The translations under genes were made by a program, and so were the position numbers. The notes under the pieces were generated by a model. The model was not told the DNA's origin and did no database searches. It was given only the letters and a program-made list of their open reading frames with translations. From Haloferax sp. Q22 (lineage in GTDB: Archaea > Halobacteriota > Halobacteria > Halobacteriales > Haloferacaceae), in the NCBI RefSeq assembly GCF_001482285.1, contig NZ_LOEP01000056.1, forward strand, positions 1-64,000: DNA of 64,000 nucleotides. The letters are read 5' to 3'. Below are positions 7,829 to 16,813 of this stretch, piece by piece; position 1 is the stretch's first letter, and each line of letters begins with the position of its first letter.

Positions 7829-9436
7829 ATGGCAGTCGAGTACGCGGCCGAGTTGGAATCGTTCGAGTGGGACATCCCCGAGGACTACAACATCCCCGCG
7901 GTCATCGAATCGCACGCCGACGCCTTCGGCGACCGCGTCGCCCTGAAGTTCCGCGACGCCGACGACGGCCGCGAGGAGCGGACCTACGGCGACCTCCGCG
8001 ACGACATGAACCGCTTCGCCAACGCGCTCGAATCCATGGGCGTCGGGAAGGGCGACCGGCTCATCCACCTCCTCCCCCGCGACCCCGACGTGTTCGCCGT
8101 CCAACTCGGCGCGCTCAAGCGCGGCGCGCTCCTCGTCCCCAGTTCGTCGATGCTCAAACCCAAGGACATCGCGTTCCGCGCGAACGACTGCGAGGCGACG
8201 ACCGCCGTCGTCCACGAGTCGCTCGTCGACATGGTCGACGAGGTGCGAGACGAGACGCCGCTTTCGAACTTCGTCGTCCTCGGCGGCGACGCCGACGGCT
8301 GGACCTCGTTTTCGGACCTCGTCGCCGACGAGTCCACCGACCACGACGGCCCCGACCTCCGGGCCGAAGACCCGATGTCCATCAACTACACGTCGGGGAC
8401 GACCGGCCAGCCCAAGCCGGTCCGCCACCGCCACCGCTGGATGCGGTGTTTCGAACTCGTCAACGCCCCCTACTGGTGGGGCGTCACGGCCGACGACGAC
8501 CTCTCCGACGAACTGCTCTGGGCGACAACTGGAACCGGCTGGGCCAAGTGGTTCTGGAGCCCCGTCGGCGTCGGTCTGACGACCGGCGCGACCCAGTTCG
8601 TCTACCGCGGCGACTTCGAACCGGACACGTTCCTCGACATCATGGAGGAGGAGGGCGTCACCCGCCTCTGTGCCGTCCCGACCCAGTACCGGATGTTCGC
8701 CCAGCGCGACCTCGGCTCGTACGACCTGCGACTGAAAGAGGCGCTGTCGGCGGGCGAACCGCTCAACCGCGAGCCAATCGAGGCGTTCCGCGAGGCGTTC
8801 GGCGTCATCCCGAGAGACGGCTACGGCCAGACCGAGACGGTGGCGCTCCTCACGAACTACCCCGGCATCGACGTGAAACCCGGCAGCATGGGCAAGCCGA
8901 CCCCCGGACTCGGCACGACCATCATCGACGAGAACGAGGAGGTGGTCGGCGTCGACGAAATCGGCGAAATCGCCGTCCCGGTCGGCTGTCCCGGTATCTT
9001 CGACGGCTACTACGAGAAGCCGAACCTCGACGAACAGACGTTCTCGGGCGACTACTACCGGACCGGCGACCTCGCCTCCCGCGACGAGGACGGCTACTTC
9101 TTCTTCGAGGGCCGCGCCGACGACATCATCATCTCGGCGGGCTACCGCATCGGCCCCTTCGAGGTCGAAGACGCGCTCGTCTCCCACGAGGCGGTCGCCG
9201 AGGCCGCCGCGGTCGCCAGCCCCCACGAGGAACGCGGCAGCATCGTCAAGGCGTTCGTCGTCCTCACCGACGGCTACGAGGGCTCCGACGGCCTCGTCGA
9301 CGAACTCCAGTCGTTCATGAAAGCGCAGACGGCCCCGTACAAGTACCCGCGCGAAATCGAGTTCGTCGCGGAACTGCCGAAGACCTCCTCGGGGAAGATT
9401 CGGCGCATCGAACTGCGGTCGCAGGAACGGGACTGA
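7829..9436 (+). CDS. AMP-forming acyl-CoA synthetase
   Basis: Encodes 535 residues from MAVEYAAELESFEW. It is an ANL-superfamily ligase: P-loop YTSGTTGQPKPV, the GYGQTET adenine site, YYRTGDLASRDEDGYFFFEGRADD, hinge region GYRIGPFEVEDAL, and the catalytic lysine motif KTSSGKIRRIEL. These enzymes activate a carboxylic acid with ATP and load it onto CoA. The GYRIGPFEVEDAL form is common in medium-chain acyl-CoA synthetases, so a short to medium-chain acid is likely, though the substrate is not provable here. It seems to be its own transcription unit. Confidence 0.92.
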   Translation: MAVEYAAELESFEWDIPEDYNIPAVIESHADAFGDRVALKFRDADDGREERTYGDLRDDMNRFANALESMGVGKGDRLIHLLPRDPDVFAVQLGALKRGALLVPSSSMLKPKDIAFRANDCEATTAVVHESLVDMVDEVRDETPLSNFVVLGGDADGWTSFSDLVADESTDHDGPDLRAEDPMSINYTSGTTGQPKPVRHRHRWMRCFELVNAPYWWGVTADDDLSDELLWATTGTGWAKWFWSPVGVGLTTGATQFVYRGDFEPDTFLDIMEEEGVTRLCAVPTQYRMFAQRDLGSYDLRLKEALSAGEPLNREPIEAFREAFGVIPRDGYGQTETVALLTNYPGIDVKPGSMGKPTPGLGTTIIDENEEVVGVDEIGEIAVPVGCPGIFDGYYEKPNLDEQTFSGDYYRTGDLASRDEDGYFFFEGRADDIIISAGYRIGPFEVEDALVSHEAVAEAAAVASPHEERGSIVKAFVVLTDGYEGSDGLVDELQSFMKAQTAPYKYPREIEFVAELPKTSSGKIRRIELRSQERD

Positions 9437-9505
9437 GCCGCGTCTCCCGGGGAACCCATTTCCCCTTTGTCACCTTTCTTTAGGCGTCGTCGCTTGGTGA
9501 CGCCC

Positions 9506-10300
9506 ATGTACATCGCGGACCAGACGTGGCCCGAACTCGGCGACTACGTGGCCGAATCGTCGCTCGCGGTCGTCCCCCTCGGCTCGACGGAACAGCACGG
9601 CCCGCACCTCCCGCTCGCCACAGACCACCTCATCGCGGAGGCGTTGGCCCGCGAGGCGGCCGACCGGACGGGGTACCTCTGCACGCCGACCGTCAACGTC
9701 GGCGTCAGCCCCCACCACCGCCAGTTCCACGGGACGATGTGGGTGGACCCGCCGCAGTTCCGCGACTACGTGGAGTCGATGACGCGCAACCTCGCGTACC
9801 ACGGTATCGACCGGGTCGTGTTCGTCAACGCCCACGGCGGCAACGTCCAGCACCTCCGGGAGGTCGGCCGCCGCCTCCGCGACGACGGTACCATGTACGC
9901 CATCGAGTGGATGTGGGACGAGTCGATTCCGGACCTCGTGACCGACCTGTTCGACCACCCCGGACCCCACGGCGGACCGAAGGAGACCTCGATGATTATG
10001 CACATCGCCCGCGACCTCGTCCGCGAGGGCGAACTCGACTCGGCCCGCGACGGCGGCGTCGTGGACCTGAGCGACGACCACCTCCGCGAACACGGCGCGC
10101 GGACGTTCTACGACGCCATCGAGAACTCCGAAAACGGCGTCTTCGGCGACCAGACCGACGCGTCGCCCGAGGCCGGCGAGGAGCTGTTCGAGGCCGCGAC
10201 CGACCAGCTCGTCCACCTGCTGTCGTGGCTCGACGACCAGCCGATTGAGGACCTGCTCGCGCCCGCGCACGTCGACCCCCAGCCGGGGTCGCGTCGCTGA
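9506..10300 (+). CDS. Creatininase family amidohydrolase
   Basis: Encodes 264 residues from MYIADQTWPELGDY. Metal-binding signatures of the creatininase/MftE/ArfB fold are clear: LGSTEQHGPHLPLATDHL, VSPHHRQFHGTMW, FVNAHGGN and GPHGGPKETSMIM. The family hydrolyses cyclic or formyl amides; archaeal relatives include the formamide hydrolase ArfB of flavin/F420 synthesis. The exact substrate is not decided by sequence. A TATA-like TCTTTAGG about 27 bases upstream suggests a leaderless mRNA. The stop is 49 bases before the photolyase ATG and both could share a transcript. Confidence 0.88.
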   Translation: MYIADQTWPELGDYVAESSLAVVPLGSTEQHGPHLPLATDHLIAEALAREAADRTGYLCTPTVNVGVSPHHRQFHGTMWVDPPQFRDYVESMTRNLAYHGIDRVVFVNAHGGNVQHLREVGRRLRDDGTMYAIEWMWDESIPDLVTDLFDHPGPHGGPKETSMIMHIARDLVREGELDSARDGGVVDLSDDHLREHGARTFYDAIENSENGVFGDQTDASPEAGEELFEAATDQLVHLLSWLDDQPIEDLLAPAHVDPQPGSRR

Positions 10301-10349
10301 CCCATCGACTGGCCGACACGCTCTTTTCTCCGCCGCCGAAGGGACGCCT

Positions 10350-11846
10350 ATGACCGTCTGGGTCCTCGGCGACCAACTCGACCCGTCGGCCGCGCCGCTC
10401 CAGTCCGACGACCGCGTGCTGATGATAGAGGCGCACGCCTTCGGCGACCGGCTGCCGTACCACCCCCAGAAGCTCGCGCTCGTCTTCTCGGCGATGCGGC
10501 ACTTCCGCGACGACCTCCGCGACCGCGGCTACGAGGTGACGTACGTCGAAGCCGAGACGTTCGGCGAGGGGCTCGACCGCTACTTCGACGCCGCGCCCGG
10601 CGACGGTCTCGTCGTGATGGACCCGCCGAGCCACGGAGCGGGCGAGCGGCTTCGGGAACTCGTCGCCGCCCGCGGCGGGTCGCTCACGCTCGTCGAGAAC
10701 GACCTGTTTCTCACGACGCCCGCCGACTTCGACGACTGGGCCGGCGACGCCGACACCTACCGACAGGAACACTGGTACCGACACGCCCGCCGGGCGACGG
10801 GCGTCTTGATGGACGGCGACGACCCCGCCGGCGGCGAGTGGAACTACGACGACCAGAATCGAGAGACGCCGCCGGAGGGGTGGACGCCGCCCGAAGCGCC
10901 GCGGTTCGACCCGGACGAGACGACGCGCGAGGTCATCGAGTTCGTCGGCGAGCGCTACCCCGACTCGTGGGGGTCGCCCGAGCCGTTCGTCTGGCCGGTG
11001 ACGCGCGAGGCGGCGAGACAGGCGCTGTCGCACTTCGTCGAGGTCCGCCTCCCCGAGTTCGGCCCGTATCAGGACGCGATGGTCGACGGCGAGTGGGCGC
11101 TCTGTCACTCCCTGCTGTCGGCGGCCATCAACCTGGGACTGCTCCACCCACGCGAGGCGGTCGAAGCGGTCGAAGAGGCCTACGAGGCGGGTGACGCCCC
11201 GCTCAACAGCGCCGAGGGGTTCGTCCGGCAGGTCCTCGGCTGGCGGGAGTTCGTCCGGCACGTCTACCGGCGGTCGATGCCCGAGTTGGCCGCGGCGAAC
11301 CAACTCGACCAGACCGAACCGCTTCCGGAGGCGTACTGGACCGGCGAGACGGACATGCGCTGTCTCTCGGAGGCCGTGGGCCACGTCCGCGACCGCGGCT
11401 ACGCCCACCACATCGAGCGCCTGATGGTGCTTTCGAACTTCGCGCTCGTCTACGGGGTCGACCCGGCGGAACTCGACCGGTGGTTCCACCTCGGCTTCGT
11501 CGACGCGTTCCACTGGGTGACGACGCCGAACGTGGTCGCCATGGGGTCGTTCGCCACCGACGTGCTCTCGTCGAAGCCCTACGCCTCGTCGGGGAACTAC
11601 GTGAACAAGATGTCAGACTACTGCTCGTCGTGTCCCTACGCGGTGTCGAAGACGACCGGCGAGAACGCCTGCCCGTTCAACGCGCTCTACTGGGACTTCC
11701 TGAAGGAGAACGAAGAACGCCTCCGAGGGACGGGCCGGATGGGGCTCATGTACTCCCACGTTGACCGGAAGGACGACGAGGAGTGGGAGGCCATCCGGGC
11801 GCGGGCCGACGAGATTCGGCGGATGGGGCGGGCGGGGACGCTCTGA
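10350..11846 (+). CDS. Cryptochrome/photolyase with [4Fe-4S] cluster (PhrB/FeS-BCP type)
   Basis: Encodes 498 residues from MTVWVLGDQLDPSAAPL, the N-terminus of the iron-sulfur bacterial cryptochrome/(6-4) photolyase group. Four cysteines at 338, 425, 428 and 441 have nearly the spacing (87, 3, 13) of the cluster ligands in Agrobacterium PhrB. They lie in DMRCLSEA, DYCSSCPY and ENACPFN. FAD-binding helices such as GFVRQVLGWREFVRHVY and DAFHWVTTPNVVAMG are present. The enzyme should repair (6-4) photoproducts or act as a blue-light sensor. The ATG at 10350 is fixed by homology; the frame is open further upstream. Confidence 0.92.
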   Translation: MTVWVLGDQLDPSAAPLQSDDRVLMIEAHAFGDRLPYHPQKLALVFSAMRHFRDDLRDRGYEVTYVEAETFGEGLDRYFDAAPGDGLVVMDPPSHGAGERLRELVAARGGSLTLVENDLFLTTPADFDDWAGDADTYRQEHWYRHARRATGVLMDGDDPAGGEWNYDDQNRETPPEGWTPPEAPRFDPDETTREVIEFVGERYPDSWGSPEPFVWPVTREAARQALSHFVEVRLPEFGPYQDAMVDGEWALCHSLLSAAINLGLLHPREAVEAVEEAYEAGDAPLNSAEGFVRQVLGWREFVRHVYRRSMPELAAANQLDQTEPLPEAYWTGETDMRCLSEAVGHVRDRGYAHHIERLMVLSNFALVYGVDPAELDRWFHLGFVDAFHWVTTPNVVAMGSFATDVLSSKPYASSGNYVNKMSDYCSSCPYAVSKTTGENACPFNALYWDFLKENEERLRGTGRMGLMYSHVDRKDDEEWEAIRARADEIRRMGRAGTL

Positions 11847-11941
11847 GGCGAGAACTTTGGACCGCGAGTGCCGCGGCTCGGCGGGTGATAATGCAGAACG
11901 CTGTTCGCTGTCGAGTCGCCGTCGGCCGGAACGCGCCGGAC

Positions 11942-12136
11942 TCAGAGTCGTGTGACGTTGACCGCGCGCGGGCCCTTGTCGGCCTGCTCGATGTCGAACT
12001 CCACTTCTTGGCCCTCTTCGAGGTCGGGGCCGCCGATGTCCTCCATGTGGAAGAACACGTCGTCGTCGTGGTCTTCGGTCTCGATGAAGCCGTAGCCGCC
12101 GGAGGACTTGAAGAATGCAACCTTACCTTTCGCCAT
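11942..12136 (-). CDS. cspA: Cold-shock domain protein
   Basis: Encodes 64 residues, MAKGKVAFFKSSGGYGFIETED and so on, a single OB-fold with RNP1 (GYGFI) and RNP2 (VFFHM) motifs. CspA-type proteins bind single-stranded RNA/DNA and act as RNA chaperones. The negative charge (EDHDDD, DLEEGQEVEFD) fits a halophile. The ORF is open 18 codons upstream, but a TATA-like ATCCTTATG around 12165-12175 points to a short leader before the ATG at 12136. Confidence 0.95.
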   Translation of the reverse strand: MAKGKVAFFKSSGGYGFIETEDHDDDVFFHMEDIGGPDLEEGQEVEFDIEQADKGPRAVNVTRL

Positions 12137-12220
12137 TGCGTGTCGAAACTCGCCGGTTGGCGGCATAAGGATTCCGCCGGTTGTTACCAATGACCGCGGT
12201 ACTGTTTACTCTCTCACGAG

Positions 12221-12802
12221 TCAGTCGTCGCGCGGCTCTCGGCCGAGCGTGTGGAACTCCTCGTTCGGTCGCATATCCGCGAACATCGCCATGCGGTTGC
12301 TGAGATTGAAGAAGGCCGTGACCGCGCCGATGTCCCAGACCGCCTCCTCGGAGAAGCCGGCGTCGCGGAGTCGCTGCAGGTCGTCCTCGCCGACCTCTGC
12401 GGGCGACTCGGTGAGTTTGACCGCCACGTCGAGCATCGTCTTGTGCTTCTCGGGGATGTCGGCGGTGCGGTAGTTGGCGACCAGTTGGTCCGCGAGCAGC
12501 GGGTCTTTCGCGTAGATGCGGACCAGCGCGCCGTGGGCGACGTTGCAGTAGTAACAGTGGTTGACGCCGGAGACGGCCACGATTATCATCTCCACCTCGT
12601 GGCGTTCGAGGTCGGTGTCCTCGACGAGGGCGTCGTGGTACTCGAAAAAGGGCCGGAAGTGCGAGGGCTTGTACGCGAACGCGGCGAAGACGTTCGGCGT
12701 GAAGCCGGCGCGCTCGGTTTCGTCGTCGATGCGCTCGCGCAGGTCCTCGGGGAGGTCGTCGCGGTCGGGCACCGGGAAGCGGCGCATGGCGTCGTCGTCC
12801 AT
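12221..12802 (-). CDS. AhpD-like peroxidase-related protein
   Basis: Encodes 193 residues. It belongs to the carboxymuconolactone decarboxylase/AhpD superfamily: the active-site pair is in NHCYYCNVAHGALV (CxxC followed by His), within the helical core VEMIIVAVSGVNH. The tail FFNLSNRMAMFADMRPNEEFHTLGR resembles the uncharacterised peroxidase-related enzymes of this superfamily. AhpD-type proteins reduce peroxides or thiols through the CxxC pair. The actual reductant is unknown. It stands alone between the cold-shock gene and the membrane hydrolase gene. Confidence 0.88.
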   Translation of the reverse strand: MDDDAMRRFPVPDRDDLPEDLRERIDDETERAGFTPNVFAAFAYKPSHFRPFFEYHDALVEDTDLERHEVEMIIVAVSGVNHCYYCNVAHGALVRIYAKDPLLADQLVANYRTADIPEKHKTMLDVAVKLTESPAEVGEDDLQRLRDAGFSEEAVWDIGAVTAFFNLSNRMAMFADMRPNEEFHTLGREPRDD

Positions 12803-12879
12803 GCGTCTCCGGTCTCTCGGACAGACCTTAACGATTCCTCAGGTTCGAGGGGTGCTCGCCGCCCCGACTACAGGGGCGC

Positions 12880-13374
12880 TCAGAGCGCGACCGAGAGGTA
12901 CGCCGCCGCGGCCACGGCGAACACGCCGACGGCGAACAGGCCGTAGTTGGCGACGGAGTTGTCTGCAGTCCACAGCGAGAGCGTGAACTTCCGGGACGAA
13001 AGCGGCCACAGGGGGCGGATGCCGGCCGGCGTGAGCACGTCGGCCAGGAGGTGCGCGAGGATGGTGAGCGCGCCCACGGCGAAGCCGAACGCGCCGAGCG
13101 TCGTCGCCGCGGCCTCCGGTTGGCCCGCGTTGCTGGCGAGGAGGTACGCGCCGCCGCCGCCGACACCGCCGACGAGGACGGCGAAGAGGACGGTGTGGGT
13201 CGGCCCGCGGTGGGAGATGCCGGGGACGCGCATGTCGTAGTCGGGGAGCATCGCCAGCCAGCACATCGCCGCGCCGGCGGCGAACGCGAGTTCCGGGCGG
13301 CCGGCCTGCACGAGCGCGAAGCCGAGCGGGGCGAACACGAGGAGCGAGACGCCCCAGTGACCGAATCGGTACAT
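12880..13374 (-). CDS. Membrane-bound metal-dependent hydrolase (YdjM/LexA-regulated type)
   Basis: Encodes 164 residues from MYRFGHWGVSLLVFAPLGFAL. It contains several hydrophobic helices and the conserved motifs of the YdjM-type family: FGHWG, MLPDYDMRVPG, HRGPTHTVLFA and HLLADVLTPAGIRPLWPLS. Histidine and aspartate residues in these loops are the likely metal ligands. The activity is not well established in the family. An in-frame extension to 13641 is antisense to the MscS gene and is rejected; the FGHWG N-terminus defines the start. Confidence 0.85.
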   Translation of the reverse strand: MYRFGHWGVSLLVFAPLGFALVQAGRPELAFAAGAAMCWLAMLPDYDMRVPGISHRGPTHTVLFAVLVGGVGGGGAYLLASNAGQPEAAATTLGAFGFAVGALTILAHLLADVLTPAGIRPLWPLSSRKFTLSLWTADNSVANYGLFAVGVFAVAAAAYLSVAL

Positions 13375-13470
13375 CTGGTGTGCCCTCGCGCCCGCGGCGA
13401 ACAAAACCTTTCGGCCTCCGCGACCGTCAGGGGAGCAATCGTTATCCCCGGTGGCCGCGACTTTCGTCGC

Positions 13471-14679
13471 ATGAGCCAACACCTCTCGTCGTTTCTCTCG
13501 GGCCTGTCGGCGCTTGAGGTGACGGCCCTCGTGCTTCTCATCTCGGTCGGCGGCGCGTTCGTCATGGAGAAGGTGGTCATCCGCCTCCTGTTTCAGTACA
13601 CCAGCCGAACCGAGACGTCGCTCGACAACATCGTCGTCCAAGAGCTTCGGTGGCCAATCGTCGTCACGGTCTCGCTGACCGGCATCTTCCTGTTCTCCAG
13701 AGCCCCGGCGGTCGCCGAGGCGCTCGTCGTCGATTCGGCGACGCTCAACGACTTCTTCGGCCTGCCGTCGCTGTCCGTCGGCATCGTCGTCTGGGCGTGG
13801 GCGCTCAACCGCCTCGTCAACCGCCTCGTCGACGCGGTCAAAGACAAGGGGAGCCGCTACGACTTCGCGCCCGTCTTCTCGAACGTCTGGACCATCGTCG
13901 TCTCGGTCGGCACCATCGGCGCGCTGCTGTACATCTGGGGCATCGAAATCACGCCGCTTTTCGCCGGCGCGGGCATCGCGGGCATCGCCGTCGGCTTCGC
14001 CGCCAAGGACACCGTCGCCAACTTCTTCGGCGGCATCGCGCTGTACTTCGACGACACCTACAAAATCGGTGACTACGTCGTCCTCGACTCCGGCGAGGCG
14101 GGCACCGTCGTCAAGGTCGGCATCCGCTCGACCACGCTTCTCACCCGCGACGAACTGCTCGTGACGGTGCCGAACTCGGTGCTCAACGCCGCGAAAATCA
14201 TCAACGAGTCCGCGCCGAACCGCCGCCGTCGATTGAAAGTCCCGATCGGCGTCGCCTACGGCACCGACGTGGACGAACTCGAAGAACTCCTGACCGATAT
14301 CGCCCTCGACGAGCCGCTGGTACTCGACAGCCCCCGCCCGCGGCCGCGGTTCCGCCGGTTCGGCCCCGACGCGCTAGAGTACGAACTCGTCTGTTGGGTC
14401 AACAGCCCACTCAAGCGCGGGAAGGCGACGCACAACCTCAACCGCGAGATATACAAGCGCCTGAACGACGCCGACATCGGGATTCCGTTCCCCCAGCGGG
14501 ACGTGCACGTCCACTCGGCGGACGCCGAGGCGACCCGGCAGTCGCCCGCGACCGGGCTCTCGAACGGCGGTGTCCGGCACCCCGCTCGCGCCCGAGAGGC
14601 GACCGGCGAGGGGATGGCCGACGAAGTCGCGGACGCGGACGCGAAGTCGGATGAAGACGACAGCGCCTACGACGAGTGA
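13471..14679 (+). CDS. mscS: MscS-type mechanosensitive channel
   Basis: Encodes 402 residues from MSQHLSSFLSGLSALEV. Four hydrophobic segments precede the pore helix and MscS domain, seen in FAGAGIAGIAVGFAAKDTVANFFGGI (Gly/Ala-packed TM3) and FKxGDYVVLDSGEAGTVVKVGIRSTTL-like beta domain. The cytoplasmic cage is followed by an acidic, disordered haloarchaeal tail of about 60 residues. Such channels release osmolytes at hypo-osmotic shock. The frame extends far upstream without a coding signature; the ATG at 13471 follows the divergent hydrolase promoter region. Confidence 0.92.
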   Translation: MSQHLSSFLSGLSALEVTALVLLISVGGAFVMEKVVIRLLFQYTSRTETSLDNIVVQELRWPIVVTVSLTGIFLFSRAPAVAEALVVDSATLNDFFGLPSLSVGIVVWAWALNRLVNRLVDAVKDKGSRYDFAPVFSNVWTIVVSVGTIGALLYIWGIEITPLFAGAGIAGIAVGFAAKDTVANFFGGIALYFDDTYKIGDYVVLDSGEAGTVVKVGIRSTTLLTRDELLVTVPNSVLNAAKIINESAPNRRRRLKVPIGVAYGTDVDELEELLTDIALDEPLVLDSPRPRPRFRRFGPDALEYELVCWVNSPLKRGKATHNLNREIYKRLNDADIGIPFPQRDVHVHSADAEATRQSPATGLSNGGVRHPARAREATGEGMADEVADADAKSDEDDSAYDE

Positions 14680-14758
14680 GCGCCCGGAGTCCCCTACTGT
14701 GGACGCTCCGGAGCGACCTCGCCGGGAACGTTAACCGCGGCGCGGCCGTGGCTCGGAT

Positions 14759-14896
14759 ATGCTCCAACTCGGTCCCGTGGACGGGCTCATCGAGACGTTC
14801 GGCCCCTTCGCGATTCCGGCCTTGCTGTTCGTCGCCGGGCTCGTCGGCTACCTCGTGCTCGTCGCGCTCGGGCGGACCGGCCGCGACGAGAGCTGA
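14759..14896 (+). CDS. 45-residue single-pass membrane protein
   Basis: A small ORF of 46 codons starting ATG at 14759 and ending TGA at 14896. The product begins MLQLGPVDGLIETFGPF, has a central hydrophobic helix (IPALLFVAGLVGYLVLVAL) and ends GRTGRDES. Nearly all third codon positions are G or C, as in real genes here. A TTAACC sequence about 30 bases upstream could be a weak TATA element. The function is unknown. It is similar in layout to the 37-residue protein at 61599. Confidence 0.6.
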   Translation: MLQLGPVDGLIETFGPFAIPALLFVAGLVGYLVLVALGRTGRDES

Positions 14897-14917
14897 GTGT
14901 GCTCCTCGACGACGATT

Positions 14918-15034
14918 CTACTCTTCGACGACGATAGTGCCCGTCATGCCGGCGGCCTCGTGGGAGACGCAGTAGTACGCGTGTTCGCCGGCCGTCTCGA
15001 AGCTGTGGACGTAGGACTGACCAGAGTAGACCTG
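14918..15034 (-). pseudogene. C-terminal remnant of a halocyanin-type blue copper gene
   Basis: The minus strand encodes HSFETAGEHAYYCVSHEAAGMTGTIVVEE followed by a stop. This is the end of a plastocyanin/halocyanin domain, with the YYCxxHxxxGM copper loop (Cys, His, Met). Upstream of roughly residue 49 of the open frame the translation becomes arginine-rich noise and no signal peptide or first copper histidine appears. Most of the gene is therefore missing. An intact halocyanin exists at 45690-46238. Confidence 0.7.
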
Positions 15035-15093
15035 CCTGATTATCGCAGAGATCCCGATTTCACGCGGGACAAAAAGATTGCGCGGCGCTCGCT

Positions 15094-16686
15094 TCAGTCG
15101 GCCGTCGCCGACTCGTCGCCGCGGAAGCGGTCCAGCGCCGACTCGAAGTCGCCGTCGTCTTCGACGGTGTCTTCCCACTCTTCGAGGCCGCGTTCGGCGC
15201 GGGTGCCCGAGATGGTGTTGTCGAAGAAGAAGGCGATGAGCCCGCCGACGGCCATGCCGGTCGAACCGATGACGAAGACGGTGTCGGCGACGAGTTGGGT
15301 TCCGAGGACGGGCCCGACGAGCGCGACCTGTCGCATCCCCTCGCGGAACGCCGCCGCGCTCCCGACGTTACCCATGTAGGCGGGAACGGCGAGGCCGGCG
15401 AACATGGCGACGCCGACGATGAACACGTTCCGGGAGGAATCGAGGTCGACGTACTTCAGGTTCGAGAGGCCGACGGCGACGATTTGGCCGAACATGGCGA
15501 CGTAGAGGCCGCCGACGATGGGGTCGGGAATCGTCGCGATGAGCTGGCCGAAGTAGCCGACAAAGCCCATGACGAGCATCACGACGGCACCGACCTGCAC
15601 GACGTAGCGGGAGGCCACGCCCGTGAGGCCGATCGCGCCGATGTTCTCGGAGTAGGAGGTCGAGCCGCTGCCGCCCATGACGGCCGAAAAGACGTTCATC
15701 AGGCCCTCCATGCCGATGCCGTGGTTGATGCGGCGCTCGGAGGGCGCGCCGACGCCCGAGAGCCGGGCGACGGCGTGGTAGTCGCCGAAGGACTCGACCA
15801 TCGAGGCCGCGACGCCGGCGAGCATCCCGATGATGAACGAAGTCGTAAACTGCGGGATGCCGAAGGCGACCGAGCCCACGACGGGAAGCGCGACGGTCGT
15901 CGTCCCCGCGCCGCCCGCGAAGCCCCACTGCAGGGGGTAGATGGGCATGAGCGCCGGGGCCTCGATGACCGTCTGGAGGTTCACGTAGCCCGCCGCGCCG
16001 GGGGCGATGACGCCCGCGACCGAGAGGCCGGCGGCGACGACGTACGAGACGATGACGCCGAGCAGCACCGGGAACAGCTTGAACGCCGGGTGCGCGGTGT
16101 CGAGGTACTGCGAGAACAGGACGATGAGCGCGAGCGTCAGCCCGAGGAGCCACCAGTTGTTGGTCGCCGACGCAACCTGCGGGGCGTTGAAAAGCGACAG
16201 CCCGATGAGCGCGATGGTCGGCGCGATGACGACCGGCGAGATGAACTTCCGGAGGCGTCCGAGCAGGCCGAAGTAGCCGACGAACACCTCGACGACGGCC
16301 GCGACGATAATCGCGCCCTGCAGTTGCAGGAGCGCGCTCTGCCACGCGACGCCCGACTGGTCGGTCGCCGTCGCCACGCCGATGACGGCGAGCGCCGGCG
16401 CGAGCATCGAGAAGGGCGCGCCCTGCACGATGGGGTAGCGGTTCCCGAACGTCGTCTGCATCAGCGTCGCGATGCCCGAGACGACGAAGAACGTCCCGAC
16501 GAACCGCGGCACCACGTCGGCGGGCATGCCGAGGGCTCCGGCGAGGATGAGGGGGACGGCGATGTTCGCGCCCACCATGGTGAGGTAGTGTTGGGCGCCG
16601 AGAAGGAGAGCGGTTGGAAGGGGTGGTTTGTCGTCGATACCGTACTGCACGAACGAGGAGGGAGAGGTGTCGTCCGTCACGACCAT
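15094..16686 (-). CDS. uraA: Uracil/xanthine permease (NCS2 family)
   Basis: Encodes 530 residues. N-terminal YGIDDKPPLPTALLLGAQHYLTM is the NCS2 QH motif region. Later signatures are ESFGDYHAVARLSG and GLMNVFSAVMGGSGSTSYSENIGAI (substrate-site and NCS2 consensus). About fourteen hydrophobic helices are seen. It should import uracil or xanthine with a proton or ion gradient. The acidic tail after the last helix (about 50 residues) is normal for haloarchaea. The promoter is the shared TATA region at 16743-16751. Confidence 0.93.
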   Translation of the reverse strand: MVVTDDTSPSSFVQYGIDDKPPLPTALLLGAQHYLTMVGANIAVPLILAGALGMPADVVPRFVGTFFVVSGIATLMQTTFGNRYPIVQGAPFSMLAPALAVIGVATATDQSGVAWQSALLQLQGAIIVAAVVEVFVGYFGLLGRLRKFISPVVIAPTIALIGLSLFNAPQVASATNNWWLLGLTLALIVLFSQYLDTAHPAFKLFPVLLGVIVSYVVAAGLSVAGVIAPGAAGYVNLQTVIEAPALMPIYPLQWGFAGGAGTTTVALPVVGSVAFGIPQFTTSFIIGMLAGVAASMVESFGDYHAVARLSGVGAPSERRINHGIGMEGLMNVFSAVMGGSGSTSYSENIGAIGLTGVASRYVVQVGAVVMLVMGFVGYFGQLIATIPDPIVGGLYVAMFGQIVAVGLSNLKYVDLDSSRNVFIVGVAMFAGLAVPAYMGNVGSAAAFREGMRQVALVGPVLGTQLVADTVFVIGSTGMAVGGLIAFFFDNTISGTRAERGLEEWEDTVEDDGDFESALDRFRGDESATAD

Positions 16687-16742
16687 CCCCCCGCGTGTGG
16701 TGGTTCGCTCCCGAGCATGGTTGTCCGAGGATTTTGTTCAGA

Positions 16743-16751
16743 CTATATATG
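16743..16751. promoter_or_regulatory. Bidirectional TATA region between uraA and the MFS gene
   Basis: CTATATATG reads as a TATA box on both strands. It would give a leader of roughly 30 bases to uraA on the minus strand and of roughly 40 bases to the MFS gene on the plus strand. Confidence 0.55.
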
Positions 16752-16813
16752 TCCTGCTCTTCGCGCGCGTTCGGGGAGTAACGACTTTGTTTCACCGGAT
16801 TCATTCGTGACGC

